39,027 nt of DNA from Oscillospiraceae bacterium (GCA_015064925.1 SVRH01000005.1:1-39027); one strand, 5' to 3'; positions 25,793 to 36,256 are shown, counted from the first letter of the stretch. The notes: generated by a model not told the origin, from the sequence alone. Made by a program: numbers and translations.

Positions 25793-28255
25793 CTACAGTC
25801 CCGCAGGATTGATGTCCACCGAGACCTGCACCTTTTTTAGTATCCGCTCATCTAAAGCGTTCATAGCATCCCGCAAAAACTGCCTTAGACGCCGATTGTT
25901 TTTCACCTTCATCACAAACCGCATACGGTAGCGACCGTTCAATTTATAGATCGGCGCTTCAAAGGGTCCGAAAATGACCATCGCCAGATCTCCGTATTCT
26001 TCCTTGCGCAGTCGGGCAACGCAATCATGGTATGCCCGCACCGCACTTTGCAAATGCTGCTCGTCCTCTGACGAAAAGCTGACAAGGGCAATATCACAGA
26101 AGGGTGGGAACAGCAGCGACCGTCTCAGCGCGATCTCATTTTCGTAAAACGCTTCGTAATTCTGACTTGCCGCCTGCACCAGCGTGCGGTTGTCGGGATT
26201 CATGGTCTGGATGATCGCTCTGCCGGGCTTCTCTGCCCTGCCCGCTCTACCCACCACCTGCGTGATCAGCGAGAAGGTGCGCTCTGCCGCCCGATAATCG
26301 TCCATGTACAGTCCCGTATCCGCCATGGTAACGCCAACCAGCGTCACCGACGGAAAATTGTGTCCCTTGGTCACCATCTGGGTGCCAAGCATCACGTCGT
26401 ATTCTTTTTCTCTGAAATCGGAAAGCATTCGCTCGAATGCTTCTTTTTCTCCTGTTGTGTCGGCATCCACTCGCAAGATCCTTGCCGTGGGCAATCGACT
26501 CTGCAGCTCTTTTTCCACCGACTGCGTTCCGTATCCCGCAAAATGCATCGCCTGCGAGCCGCAAGAAGGGCATTGCTGCGGCACCGGTTGGCGTTTGCCG
26601 CAATAGTGGCAGACCATATACCCATATTTCGGCATATTTTCTCCCGTCAGCTCCACGCCCTTGGAACGTTTTCCGACGTGACAGGTCATGGAAACGCTGC
26701 ATCGGGGACAGATCACCGTATCTCCGCAGGAGGTACACTGAGCAAAATTGTGATACCCGCGCCGTCCCACGAACAGAATGCTCTGCTGGTCCTGCTCCAA
26801 ATTTCTTTGCAGCTCATCCTGCAGCAGCTCCCCAATGGCAGAGCTTGCCTCACCGCCACGCATATCGCACAGAATCGCACGGGGCATGGGTCCCTTATTA
26901 TATCTTGCCTTCAGCTCCACAAGAGAGTAAACGCCGCTTTTGGCCTTATAGTAGCTCTCCACCGACGGCGTTGCCGAAGCCAGCAGCATCACAGCTTCGT
27001 TCGCTGCGCAGCGGTATCGGGCAATGTCCCGCGCATGATAGCGAGGGGATTGCTCGGATTTGTAGGTGTGCTCCTGTTCCTCATCAATGAGGATCATACC
27101 CAGATCGGAAAAGGGAGCAAACACTGCCGAACGGGTACCGATACACACTCTCACCTGTCCGCTGCGAATCCGTTGCCAGGCATCCTGTCGCTGTCCCGCT
27201 GACAGTCCCGAATGGATCACCGCCACCTCGTCGCCATAGCTTTCACAGTAGAGACTTACCGTCTGAGGTGTCAGCGAGATCTCAGGCACCAAAATGATGA
27301 CCGATCTTCCCGAGCGCACCACCTGCTCCACCACAGCCTTCATGACCATGCTTTTTCCGCTTCCGGTCACGCCGTACAGCAGCGCCGCCTTGGCGCTTCC
27401 CGATCCGTAAAGATCAAGGATCGATTCCTTTGCCTTTTCCTGCTCCGGGGTCAAGCTCTCGCTCCAAGAGCAGCTTCTTTCCTTTTTTCCGCCGGGTCTT
27501 CCCACCGGCATTTGCACGCATGAAAGGGCGCCCAGCTCGGTAAGCCGTTTCAACTGTGCCGCACAGTTGCCAAACCGCTCCCGCAGCACCGAAGCCGACA
27601 TTTGTCCTTCGCGCAGGATCACCTCAAAGAGCTGCCTTTGCTTTTCGCTGCGCAGGCAGCCTGCCAAAAAATCGGAAGAGGCGGTATAATAGCTTTCGCA
27701 GCGCACCTTGACCGTGCGTTCGATTTCGTAGCGGCGCGCCAACACGCCGTCGCTCTCCATTTGCCGCAGAAGCTTTCGCACATCCTGTCCAAATCGGTGA
27801 CGCAGCTTGGAAAAGGTCACCTTCTTCTGGGACGCGATATAGCTCTGCACCTCAGCAGCCTTGCTGTTTTCCAAGTATTTCTTTTCCGAAAAGCACTCTC
27901 CCGGCAGATAGATCTCAAGCAGTCCCTCGGGAATGCCCGAAGGAAGGATGCAGTGCAGAGCATCGGCAACCGAGCAGAAATACTGCTCCTTCATATAAAG
28001 GACCAGTCCAATCATTTCTTCGCTGAGCGCGTAGCCCTCGTATACGTCAAGGACCGTTTTCAGATCCTTTCCGTCGCCGTCCTTGACCGCCAGAACAAGC
28101 GCCGGGGTGATGCGGTTGGCAGAGCCAAAGGGAACATAGACGAAGCCGCCTCTCGTTACCTTCTCCGCCATGCCGTCCGAAACGGCGTAATCAAACAGAT
28201 TATCCACGCGCTCCGGCAAGGAGTCGGAATATAAATATACACTGACGACCTTCAT
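25793..28255 (-). CDS. priA: Primosomal protein N' (replication restart helicase PriA)
   Basis: LLYGVTGSGKSMVM, LIDEEQEHTYKSEQSPRYHARDIA, zinc-binding Cys pairs CTSCGDTVICPRC, LGTQMVTKGHNFP. Confidence 0.96.
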   Translation of the reverse strand: MKVVSVYLYSDSLPERVDNLFDYAVSDGMAEKVTRGGFVYVPFGSANRITPALVLAVKDGDGKDLKTVLDVYEGYALSEEMIGLVLYMKEQYFCSVADALHCILPSGIPEGLLEIYLPGECFSEKKYLENSKAAEVQSYIASQKKVTFSKLRHRFGQDVRKLLRQMESDGVLARRYEIERTVKVRCESYYTASSDFLAGCLRSEKQRQLFEVILREGQMSASVLRERFGNCAAQLKRLTELGALSCVQMPVGRPGGKKERSCSWSESLTPEQEKAKESILDLYGSGSAKAALLYGVTGSGKSMVMKAVVEQVVRSGRSVIILVPEISLTPQTVSLYCESYGDEVAVIHSGLSAGQRQDAWQRIRSGQVRVCIGTRSAVFAPFSDLGMILIDEEQEHTYKSEQSPRYHARDIARYRCAANEAVMLLASATPSVESYYKAKSGVYSLVELKARYNKGPMPRAILCDMRGGEASSAIGELLQDELQRNLEQDQQSILFVGRRGYHNFAQCTSCGDTVICPRCSVSMTCHVGKRSKGVELTGENMPKYGYMVCHYCGKRQPVPQQCPSCGSQAMHFAGYGTQSVEKELQSRLPTARILRVDADTTGEKEAFERMLSDFREKEYDVMLGTQMVTKGHNFPSVTLVGVTMADTGLYMDDYRAAERTFSLITQVVGRAGRAEKPGRAIIQTMNPDNRTLVQAASQNYEAFYENEIALRRSLLFPPFCDIALVSFSSEDEQHLQSAVRAYHDCVARLRKEEYGDLAMVIFGPFEAPIYKLNGRYRMRFVMKVKNNRRLRQFLRDAMNALDERILKKVQVSVDINPAGL

Positions 28256-28320
28256 ATCCGCCCTCCTTTTGACAAAACGGGGACGCCTTACGACTGTCCC
28301 CGCTGCGTTTCTTCAATGTC

Positions 28321-28665
28321 TTACTCGTCGGCTTGCTCTGCGCCCTCGGCTTCTGCTTGCTTTGCCAGCTGTGCGCTCATCAAAATAGGCTTCAACTCAC
28401 CGTTTTCATCGGCTTCCAAAACCACAAGTTCACCCTCCATCATGCGATTGATGGCGGTCTTTACTGCCTTGTTGTCACGAATATCCTTGTCGATAAGAGC
28501 GAACACGGTCTTATCGGTTTCCTTCTGGGAAACCATTCTCTCAGCAGTCTCTCTCTGACGGCAATATTCATCGGTCACGATGCGCGCGCACTTGGCGGTA
28601 GCAACGGTCACTGCATAGCGGTCGCTTCCTGCGCCGCCGAACTGTTCAATGGTAGGATAAAGCAT
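28321..28665 (-). CDS. rpoZ: DNA-directed RNA polymerase omega subunit
   Basis: RYAVTVATAKCARIV...KAVKTAINRMMEGEL; between gmk and priA as is common in Firmicutes. Confidence 0.8.
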   Translation of the reverse strand: MLYPTIEQFGGAGSDRYAVTVATAKCARIVTDEYCRQRETAERMVSQKETDKTVFALIDKDIRDNKAVKTAINRMMEGELVVLEADENGELKPILMSAQLAKQAEAEGAEQADE

Positions 28666-28707
28666 ACTATAATCTCCTTCTTCTTGTTAGTTGTCAAAAA
28701 TATATTC

Positions 28708-29328
28708 TCATTTGCCGTAAAAATCCACGACAAATCCACTGTTGCGTTTTACACTGTCCTGCTCGACCTTGATGATGTCAAACACATCCTGCACAGCCTT
28801 ATCGAGCATATCGTCGTAGTTGATGACCAGGTAGTCATAGCTCGGAAGAGTAGATAATTCCTCCTTGGCCTTTGCCAGACGGTTTTGGATATCCTCCTCG
28901 GTGTTGGTGCCCCTGCCCCGCAGGCGTCTTTCCAGATTGGGATAGTCGGGGGGAGCGATCATCACTGCCACCGCCTCGGGCATACGGCGCTTAACGTTCA
29001 TGGCGCCCTGCACCTCGATCTCAAGGATCACGTGCACGCCGTTTGCCAGCTTTTCTTCGATCTCGCCCTTGGGCGTGCCGTAATAATTTCCGCAGTACTC
29101 GGCGTACTCCAGCATTCCGTCCTGTGCAATACGGCTTTCAAATTCTTCTCTTGTCAGAAAATAATAGTTCTCTCCGTGCCGCTCGCCCTCTCTTGCCGCT
29201 CTTGTGGTGGCAGAGACCGAGTAGGCAAAGAAGCCCTCGGGAGCTGTTGCACGCAGCCTTTTGACAAGCTCGCCCTTCCCCGCGCCCGAAGGACCGGAAA
29301 TGATCAGCAATAAACCTTTTTTCTTCAT
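28708..29328 (-). CDS. gmk: Guanylate kinase
   Basis: LLLIISGPSGAGKGELVKRL, SVSATTRAAREGERHGENYYFLTREEF. Confidence 0.96.
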   Translation of the reverse strand: MKKKGLLLIISGPSGAGKGELVKRLRATAPEGFFAYSVSATTRAAREGERHGENYYFLTREEFESRIAQDGMLEYAEYCGNYYGTPKGEIEEKLANGVHVILEIEVQGAMNVKRRMPEAVAVMIAPPDYPNLERRLRGRGTNTEEDIQNRLAKAKEELSTLPSYDYLVINYDDMLDKAVQDVFDIIKVEQDSVKRNSGFVVDFYGK

Positions 29329-29588
29329 TCTTCTTCCTCCCCGTGGGTCGGTTCTGCACCTGCCAGTCGGGTTGCCACGCTGTCCACCGTCAAAGCGGAA
29401 AGCACCACGTGACCGCTGTCCAATACCAGCACCGACCGACATTTTTTGCCGCAGCAAAGATCCACGGCTCTGCCGCTGTCCTTGGCGTCCTGGATCAGTC
29501 GCTTAATGGGGGCTGCATCGGGAGATGCCGCCGAAACGATGCGCTCGGCAGCCACCAGATTGCCAAACCCGCAATTGATAAATTTCAT
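29325..29588 (-). CDS. remA: Extracellular matrix regulator RemA/DUF370 family protein
   Basis: MKFINCGFGNLVAAERIVSAASPDAAPIKRLIQDAKDSGRAVDLCCGKKCRSVLVLDSGHVVLSAL; yicC-remA-gmk-rpoZ synteny. Confidence 0.88.
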   Translation of the reverse strand: MKFINCGFGNLVAAERIVSAASPDAAPIKRLIQDAKDSGRAVDLCCGKKCRSVLVLDSGHVVLSALTVDSVATRLAGAEPTHGEEEE

Positions 29589-29598
29589 CCGCAAGCCC

Positions 29599-30486
29599 TC
29601 ACTCGATATTTTGGATCTGCTCTCGGATCTTTTCCAGCAGGCACTTCATTTCCACCACCGTAGCCGAGGTCTCTTTGTCGCTGCACTTGGAGCCGATGGT
29701 GTTGGTCTCGCGGTTCATTTCCTGCAGCAGGAAATCCAGCTTGCGTCCGATGGGCTCTTCGGATGCGAAGATCTCGTCGTACGCCGCAAAGTGAGAACGC
29801 AGTCTGACCAGCTCCTCGTCCACTGCCGTTCTGTCGGCAAAGATGGCACATTCGGTCAGGATCCTTCCCTCGTCCGCACTGACGTCCAGCTCAGACAGCA
29901 CCGTTCTCAGCCTGTTTTCCAGCTTTGCGCGGTAGTTTGCGGTGTACTGCGCCGCAAAGCCCTCCACGCGCTCTGCCATTGCGACCAGCTCCGCCTTCTT
30001 GGCAAGCAGGTCCTTTTTCAGGTTCTCGCCTTCTCTTTCGCGCATCTCAATAAATCTGTCCAGCGCTGCATCGAACACGGGCAGCAGATCCTGCCACGCC
30101 TCGTTTTCATCCTCCTCAGGATGCTTTTCCGCAAAGATCGCGGTGTTACGCGCCACGCTCATCACCGAAATGTCATCTGCAAGGCCGAAATCGTCCCGCA
30201 GCTTGCGCAGCGCTTCGATGTAGCTCGCCGCAAACGCCTCATCCAGACAGATCTGCGCGCCCTTGTTGGTCAAAGGATTGATGCCGATGTACAGATCCAC
30301 CTTGCCGCGGGTGATACCCTTGGCAGACAGATACGCCTTGGCACGCTCTTCCAAATAGCCATACAGTCGGGAGATCTTCACACTGCAGTCCAGATAACGG
30401 CTGTTGACCGATTTGATCTCAACCAGTATTTCTTTTCCGTTTACGGTGTCGGTGGCTCTGCCGTACGCCGTCATGCTTTTTGCCAT
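29599..30486 (-). CDS. YicC family protein
   Basis: MAKSMTAYGRATDTVNGKEILVEIKSVNSRYLD...DFLLQEMNRETNTIGSKCSD. Confidence 0.93.
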   Translation of the reverse strand: MAKSMTAYGRATDTVNGKEILVEIKSVNSRYLDCSVKISRLYGYLEERAKAYLSAKGITRGKVDLYIGINPLTNKGAQICLDEAFAASYIEALRKLRDDFGLADDISVMSVARNTAIFAEKHPEEDENEAWQDLLPVFDAALDRFIEMREREGENLKKDLLAKKAELVAMAERVEGFAAQYTANYRAKLENRLRTVLSELDVSADEGRILTECAIFADRTAVDEELVRLRSHFAAYDEIFASEEPIGRKLDFLLQEMNRETNTIGSKCSDKETSATVVEMKCLLEKIREQIQNIE

Positions 30487-30603
30487 ATCGTTTTCCTGTC
30501 CTTTTTCGTTTTTGTCCTTCACAGGATATACACTATTATTGTAACCTATTTTTCCGCGTTTGTCAATAGCCGACGCATTCTTTTTAAAATACGCAAAAGG
30601 CTC

Positions 30604-30632
30604 TTGCAAAATGCGTCGGATTTGAGTATACT
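30604..30632 (+). promoter_or_regulatory. Promoter upstream of FkbM gene
   Basis: TTGCAA-N17-TATACT. Confidence 0.5.
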
Positions 30633-30662
30633 ATGTAGGTATATGAAAGGAAGGTAGTTTCT

Positions 30663-31712
30663 ATGGATCTGTGGCAAACGCTTGCAAATACAAACCGTCC
30701 CATCCTGCTCTACGGCATGGGCAACGGTGCCGACAAGATCGTGCAGCGGCTTGCGCAGCACGGGGCTTCGGTCGCCGATTTCTTTGCTTCCGACGGCTTC
30801 GTGCGCGGTCAGCTCTTCCACGGAAAGCCCGTCCTTTCACGCACCGAGGCGCTCTCCCGCTACCCCGACGCCATCGTTCTGCTGGCATTCGGCTCCGCCC
30901 GTGACGAGGTACTGGACGCCATCAACGAGATCCGCGCCACCCACACCCTACTGGTGCCCGACGTGCCGGTGTTCGGAGACAATCTCTTCACCAAAGAATT
31001 TTATACCGAAAACGAAGCGTCCTTCACCGCCGCCCGCGATCTGCTGGGCGATGAGCGGTCAAAGGTCCTGTTTGACGATCTTGTGCGCTTCAAGCTCAGC
31101 GGCGATCCCTCTCATCTGTGGGACACACAATCGCTTTCCGATACCATTACGGAATGTCTGCACCCCGCCGACTACCGCTTCTGTCTGGATCTGGGGGCCT
31201 ACGTGGGCGACACCGCAGAAATGATGCTGGGGCTCTGCCCGCAGGTCACCCGCATCGATGCGTGGGAGCCCGACCCCAAGACCTTTGTTAAGCTCACACG
31301 CTTTGCCGACAGCCATCCCACCGTGCACCCCATCCGCTCTGCTTCCCTTGACTACACAGGGCAGGTGGATTTTGCCGTTTCGGGCAACCGCAACGCAGGC
31401 ATCGACGCCCCCGGCAAGGTGGCGCCCGTTTCCTGCACTGCCATTGACGACCGTTATCTTGAGGACCCGCCCGATTTCATCAAGATCGACGTGGAGGGGG
31501 CGGAGCGTCCTACACTGATCGGAGCCGCCGAAACGCTGCGTTGCCATCGTCCCGATCTTCTGATCTCTCTGTACCACCGCAGCGAGGATCTTTACGATCT
31601 TCCGCTGCTGCTGCACTCGATCTGCCCCGACTACAAGCTGTCTCTGCGCCGCGACAAGGGACTGCCCGCATGGGATATCGTCCTTACTGCCACCTGCTGT
31701 GCAACCGAATAA
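30663..31712 (+). CDS. FkbM family methyltransferase
   Basis: FCLDLGAYVGDTAEMML, DAWEPDPKTFVKL, DFIKIDVEGAERPTLIGA. Confidence 0.88.
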   Translation: MDLWQTLANTNRPILLYGMGNGADKIVQRLAQHGASVADFFASDGFVRGQLFHGKPVLSRTEALSRYPDAIVLLAFGSARDEVLDAINEIRATHTLLVPDVPVFGDNLFTKEFYTENEASFTAARDLLGDERSKVLFDDLVRFKLSGDPSHLWDTQSLSDTITECLHPADYRFCLDLGAYVGDTAEMMLGLCPQVTRIDAWEPDPKTFVKLTRFADSHPTVHPIRSASLDYTGQVDFAVSGNRNAGIDAPGKVAPVSCTAIDDRYLEDPPDFIKIDVEGAERPTLIGAAETLRCHRPDLLISLYHRSEDLYDLPLLLHSICPDYKLSLRRDKGLPAWDIVLTATCCATE

Positions 31713-31742
31713 CAGACTATTATATAATAAGGAAGAATTACG

Positions 31743-32573
31743 ATGAACATTCCCTTTCGTTCCAACTGTCACACCCATACCGTTCTCTGCGACGGCAAAG
31801 CCACCGCCGAGGAAATGGTCAAAGCCGCACTGGCGCTTGGTTTCGTCAGCCTTGGCTTCTCCGCTCACTCCCCTCTGCCCTATGAAAACAACTGGGCTCT
31901 CCAAAACGAAGACCTGTCGCTCTATCTGAAAACGATCTCCGAGCTGTCGAAAGCCTACGCGGATCGCATCGAGATCGTAACAGGCATCGAATTGGACGCC
32001 GATTCCCGAATCGAGCTTTCCCCCTTTGCCTACACCATCGGATCGCTGCACACGCTACACAAGGACGGGCTGGGCTTTCCCGTGGATGCCGATCCTGCTC
32101 TGCTGCGTGAGTGCTGTCATGAGCTGTTCGGAGACGATTTTCATGCGCTGATGCGCTACTATTTCGAGGCGCTGTACGAATACGTCAAGTGCCAGCCGTT
32201 TACGGTACTGGGGCATTTCGATCTCCCCCTCAAATACAACAAAAATGGGGAATTCATAAACGAAGAGGATCCCGCGTATCAAAAAATGGCGCTGGAGGCG
32301 CTGGACGGTATCCTGGATCTGCGCCCCGAGCTGATCGTTGAGATCAACACTGGAGGCATACCGCGCGCGGGACGTCCCTACCCCTATCCCGCTCCCATCC
32401 TGCTGCGTCACCTGAAGGAGCGAGGTGCGCGTATGACCTTGACCTCGGACGCCCACCGCACAAATGGGCTTGCCGCCGCCTACCCGGAAAGCATCGCACT
32501 GCTGAAGAGCATCGGGATCGATACGCTGTACCGTTTGGAAAACGGCGCTTTCGCCCCTGTTTCTCTTTGTTAA
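31743..32573 (+). CDS. PHP-domain histidinol-phosphatase-like protein
   Basis: NCHTHTVLCDGKATAEEMVKAAL, GFSAHSPLP, VLGHFDLPLKYN, LTSDAHRTNGLAA. Confidence 0.85.
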   Translation: MNIPFRSNCHTHTVLCDGKATAEEMVKAALALGFVSLGFSAHSPLPYENNWALQNEDLSLYLKTISELSKAYADRIEIVTGIELDADSRIELSPFAYTIGSLHTLHKDGLGFPVDADPALLRECCHELFGDDFHALMRYYFEALYEYVKCQPFTVLGHFDLPLKYNKNGEFINEEDPAYQKMALEALDGILDLRPELIVEINTGGIPRAGRPYPYPAPILLRHLKERGARMTLTSDAHRTNGLAAAYPESIALLKSIGIDTLYRLENGAFAPVSLC

Positions 32574-32649
32574 TCGTGAATAATTTGTGTACACTTTGTA
32601 AATTCTCTTCAAAAGTAAAAAATCCGTCTTTTTTTCATCTCTGCAAGTA

Positions 32650-32678
32650 TTGACAAAAGCAAAAAAAACTGATATACT
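32650..32678 (+). promoter_or_regulatory. Promoter of lipoprotein 1
   Basis: TTGACA-N17-TATACT. Confidence 0.7.
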
Positions 32679-32711
32679 TTCTATACCAAAATCTATGGAG
32701 GTAATACCAAA

Positions 32712-34355
32712 ATGAAAAACGCAATCAGAATTTTGTCGTTATTGCTTGTGTTGGTTACCGTAGTGGCATGCTTTGCTGCTTGCGGCGGCTCTTCCGAAAA
32801 GGATAACGAAAAGAAACCTGAAACCAAGCCCCCTGTACAGGGTCCTGAAGGCAGTGGTGAAGGCTCCGAACAGGGCGTATGGGGTGTCGGCGGTGCAGAG
32901 CACAGCCTGCCCGACGGTCTTGATTTCGGCGGCAAGACCATCAAGTTCCTTGTTTGTAACGGTGACGAAGCTACCAAGGACCTTCCCGGTCGTTCCATCC
33001 TTCCCACCGAGGATTTGACCTTCGAGGTTAACTCCGCAGCAATCGACCGTAACACTGCTGTTGAGAACAACTTGAACGTTAAGATCGCTATGGATACCTG
33101 TGAACAGGGACAGACTCAGTCCAAGATCACCGACATCCTGGCAACCGGTCTGCATGAGTATGACGTAGTCGGCGCATATCAGTACTACGATATGGGTCTG
33201 ACCATCGGCGACAACGGCGGTTTCTTCGTAAACTTCGAAAGCGAAACTCTGCAGGACGAAATCTACATCGACGTAAACAAGCCCTACTGGGACAAGGAGA
33301 TCTATGATCTTCTGACCTACGGCGGATGCGCATTCTGGGTAACCGGCGATATCTCCCAGACCTGGGTGGCTTCCGTATTCGTATCCTTCGTAAACGGCGA
33401 CCTGTGGGAACAGTACTCTAGCGTAATCGCAACCTGCGAAGGCACCAAGGGCATCACCGATCCCTTCGAGCTGGTAGATAAGGGTCTGTGGACCATGGAT
33501 CTGTGGATCGAGATCTCTCAGAAGATCTGGGTTGACAAGAACGGTAACGAAGAAGTTGACCTCGGCACCAACCCCGACGTAGTTGGCTTCCTGACCTACC
33601 AGCCCGGTCTGAACAACATCATGGCTGACGGTCTGGCTGCAGGCGCAGGTGTAGTTTTCTCCACCAACGCTTCCGGCACTTGGGAAATGGACGTTAACAA
33701 CAGACAGAACAACCTGTTCGCTATGACTCTGTACAGCATGTACCAGCCCGAATCCAAGGCATGCAAGATCAGCATCGAAAACGAAAAGTACATCATGGAA
33801 GAATTTGCTGACGGCAGGGGTCTGATGACCGTTAACCTGATGCACATGTCTGAGCACTACCTGTCCAACATGAACAACTTCTACGTGCTGCCCGTTCCGA
33901 AGATGATCGCAGGCACTTCTACCTCTTACACCACCACTACTCACGACAATCTGACTCTGTTCGGTATTCCCGCAACTGCAATTGACGAGGGTAAGCTGGG
34001 TGCCATCACCGCTACTCTGGAAATGATGGCTTGCGAATCCTTCAACCTGGTTACTCCTGCATACTACACCAAGGCTCTGAAGACTCGTTTCAACCACGCT
34101 GATGACACCGCTTGGGAAAAGCAGGCTCACATGATCGATACCATCCGTGGCGCTATGACCCATGACTTTGCATCCATCTACGGTGCTCTGATCGGCGGTA
34201 AGACCGGCGCAGGTTCTCCCACTCACTTCTTCCGTACCGACTGTGAAAAGGCTCAGTTTGCTAACAGCATCAAGTCTAAGTACACTGTTTGGAACACCGG
34301 TCTGAAGGGCGTTCTGGAAGACATCGAAGCTGCATACTACATGGAACGCACCTAA
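32712..34355 (+). CDS. Solute-binding-protein-like lipoprotein 1
   Basis: Signal/lipobox MKNAIRILSLLLVLVTVVACFAACGGSSEK; DFGGKTIKFLV...AIDRNTAVENNLNVKI. Confidence 0.8.
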   Translation: MKNAIRILSLLLVLVTVVACFAACGGSSEKDNEKKPETKPPVQGPEGSGEGSEQGVWGVGGAEHSLPDGLDFGGKTIKFLVCNGDEATKDLPGRSILPTEDLTFEVNSAAIDRNTAVENNLNVKIAMDTCEQGQTQSKITDILATGLHEYDVVGAYQYYDMGLTIGDNGGFFVNFESETLQDEIYIDVNKPYWDKEIYDLLTYGGCAFWVTGDISQTWVASVFVSFVNGDLWEQYSSVIATCEGTKGITDPFELVDKGLWTMDLWIEISQKIWVDKNGNEEVDLGTNPDVVGFLTYQPGLNNIMADGLAAGAGVVFSTNASGTWEMDVNNRQNNLFAMTLYSMYQPESKACKISIENEKYIMEEFADGRGLMTVNLMHMSEHYLSNMNNFYVLPVPKMIAGTSTSYTTTTHDNLTLFGIPATAIDEGKLGAITATLEMMACESFNLVTPAYYTKALKTRFNHADDTAWEKQAHMIDTIRGAMTHDFASIYGALIGGKTGAGSPTHFFRTDCEKAQFANSIKSKYTVWNTGLKGVLEDIEAAYYMERT

Positions 34356-34393
34356 TGCATTTTGCATAATCAGTATCGTTTATAATCAAACCG

Positions 34394-34427
34394 GCAAGCT
34401 CTGCTTCGGCAGAGCTTGCTTTTTTTA
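34394..34427 (+). terminator. Rho-independent terminator
   Basis: GCAAGCTCTGC-TTCG-GCAGAGCTTGC TTTTTTT. Confidence 0.93.
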
Positions 34428-34490
34428 TAAAAAAGCAAATTTTTATTCAAATCGCACAAAAGATATACCAAATAATTGTGCATTTAGTAA

Positions 34491-34519
34491 TTGACAAACG
34501 GAATAAAATCGGGTATAAT
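34491..34519 (+). promoter_or_regulatory. Promoter of lipoprotein 2
   Basis: TTGACA-N17-TATAAT. Confidence 0.8.
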
Positions 34520-34550
34520 ATTGTTACAATAAATATTATAGGAGGCCCCT

Positions 34551-36176
34551 ATGAGTAAAACACTTAGACTTTTGTCTCTGTTGCTCGTGCTGATTACCGT
34601 AGTAGGATGTTTCGCTGCTTGCGGCGGTTCTTCCGAAAAGAAGAATAACAACACGAACAACAACACGAACAACAACAACAACAATAACAACAACAACGGC
34701 GGCAGCGTTGACGTTGAAGAAGGCGGTATCGACTTCATCGTTAAGGGTAACGTTACCGACAAGATCGGCAAGCAGGACTTTGGCGGCAAGACCATCAAGT
34801 TTGTTGTTACCGGTGCTGACTTTGCAGAGGAAGAAGGTTCCCTTCAGACTCGTTCCATCGCACTGATGGCAAAGGACGATACTTCTTACGAAGTAAACAG
34901 CGCAATCATCGACCGCAACAAGCAGGTTGAAACCGAACTGAACGTCAAGATCAAGCTGGAATACTCCGTAACCATGCAGGCACTGTCTGAGCACCTCACT
35001 CCCCTTCTGGCAACCCAGATGCACACCTATGACGTTGTAGCAGGCTACCAGTACTTTGATATCGGTCTGACCCTGGGCGACAACGTTGGCGCATTCCTTA
35101 ACTACGAAAGCCTGGATCCCGAAAAGAACTTCATCGACATGTCTGCTCCCTACTGGGATAGCTACATGTACGATACCATGATGTACAAGGATTGTGCATT
35201 CTGGATCACCGGTGACCTTAGCCTTTCTTGGGTAAGTGGCGTAACCGTATCCTTTGTAAACAAGACCCTGTGGGATCAGTACACCTCTGTCATCTCCGAA
35301 TGCACCGGCGGCATCACCGACCTGTATGAGCTGGTTGAAAAGAAGATGTGGACCATAGACCTGATCTCTGACATCTCCAAGAAGCTGTGGGTTGACAAGA
35401 ACTCCAACGAAATTGTTGACTATGATGACATCGTTGGCTTTATCAGCTACAAGAACACCCTGAACTGCATCATGACCGACGTTTTGGCTGCAGGCGCAGG
35501 CATCAGCTACTCCACCCGTAATGATGACGGCGTTCCCGAAATGAGCTTTGACAACCGCAGAACTCTCGGTTTTGCTACTAAGCTGTACACCCTGTACAAC
35601 AACTCCAACGCTCTTCTGGTTGACTGGGATGAAGAAAAGTACGTTGTTGAAATGTTCGCAGAAGGCAGAGTACTGTTCACTCCCAACTACCTGCATCAGG
35701 CAGAATCTTCTCTGCGTGAAATGACCGACACCTATCTGGTTCTTCCTCCTCCTCTTCTGTTCAAGGGCGAAGATTACACCACCTGTCTGGGTGATAACGT
35801 ATCTCAGTACGGTATTCCTTCTACCACTCTGAAGCAGGGCGACCTGGCTGCTACCACCGCCACTCTGGAGGCAATGGCATTCTACTCCAACCAGATGGTT
35901 ACTCCCGTATACTACGACAAGATGCTCAAGGGTAGATTTACTCACGTTGAATCCGGCGATAAGCAGGCTTCCATGATTTCCATGATCCGTAAGTCCACCT
36001 TCAGTGACTTCGCAATGGTATGGTCTAACCAGCTGGGCAACGTAACCTGGTTCTTCCGTCAGGAATGCTTGAACAGAAGAATTAGCGAAAAGATCGCCAG
36101 CCAGGAAGGCGCTTGGCGCAGCAACCTGACCAAGCTGCTCGAGGATATCGAAAGCTCGCTGTGGGTTGAACCCTAA
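34551..36176 (+). CDS. Solute-binding-protein-like lipoprotein 2, paralog of the upstream gene, with Asn-rich linker
   Basis: Lipobox VVGCFAACGGSSEKK then NNNTNNNTNNNNNNNNNN; shares DFGGKTIKF, NSAIIDRN, WDSYMYDTMMYKDCAFWITGD with gene 1. Confidence 0.8.
   Translation: MSKTLRLLSLLLVLITVVGCFAACGGSSEKKNNNTNNNTNNNNNNNNNNGGSVDVEEGGIDFIVKGNVTDKIGKQDFGGKTIKFVVTGADFAEEEGSLQTRSIALMAKDDTSYEVNSAIIDRNKQVETELNVKIKLEYSVTMQALSEHLTPLLATQMHTYDVVAGYQYFDIGLTLGDNVGAFLNYESLDPEKNFIDMSAPYWDSYMYDTMMYKDCAFWITGDLSLSWVSGVTVSFVNKTLWDQYTSVISECTGGITDLYELVEKKMWTIDLISDISKKLWVDKNSNEIVDYDDIVGFISYKNTLNCIMTDVLAAGAGISYSTRNDDGVPEMSFDNRRTLGFATKLYTLYNNSNALLVDWDEEKYVVEMFAEGRVLFTPNYLHQAESSLREMTDTYLVLPPPLLFKGEDYTTCLGDNVSQYGIPSTTLKQGDLAATTATLEAMAFYSNQMVTPVYYDKMLKGRFTHVESGDKQASMISMIRKSTFSDFAMVWSNQLGNVTWFFRQECLNRRISEKIASQEGAWRSNLTKLLEDIESSLWVEP
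34644..34697 (+). repeat. (AAC)n-type trinucleotide repeat in the lipoprotein linker
   Basis: 54-nt tract of 18 AAC/AAT/ACG codons. Confidence 0.9.
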
Positions 36177-36191
36177 TTAAATCACACAATT

Positions 36192-36226
36192 AAACGCAGA
36201 CAATGCAGCGCATTGTCTGCGTTTTT
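36192..36226 (+). terminator. Rho-independent terminator
   Basis: AAACGCAGACAATG-cagcg-CATTGTCTGCGTTTTT. Confidence 0.92.
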
Positions 36227-36227
36227 C

Positions 36228-36256
36228 TTGACAAAGCAGCTTTTCAGTGATATAAT
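36228..36256 (+). promoter_or_regulatory. Promoter upstream of psd
   Basis: TTGACA-N17-TATAAT. Confidence 0.75.

Noticed and set aside
32739-35945. Minus-strand ORFs of 542 aa and 469 aa
   Set aside because: Antisense shadows of the two lipoprotein genes, which have lipoboxes, RBS, promoters and terminators.
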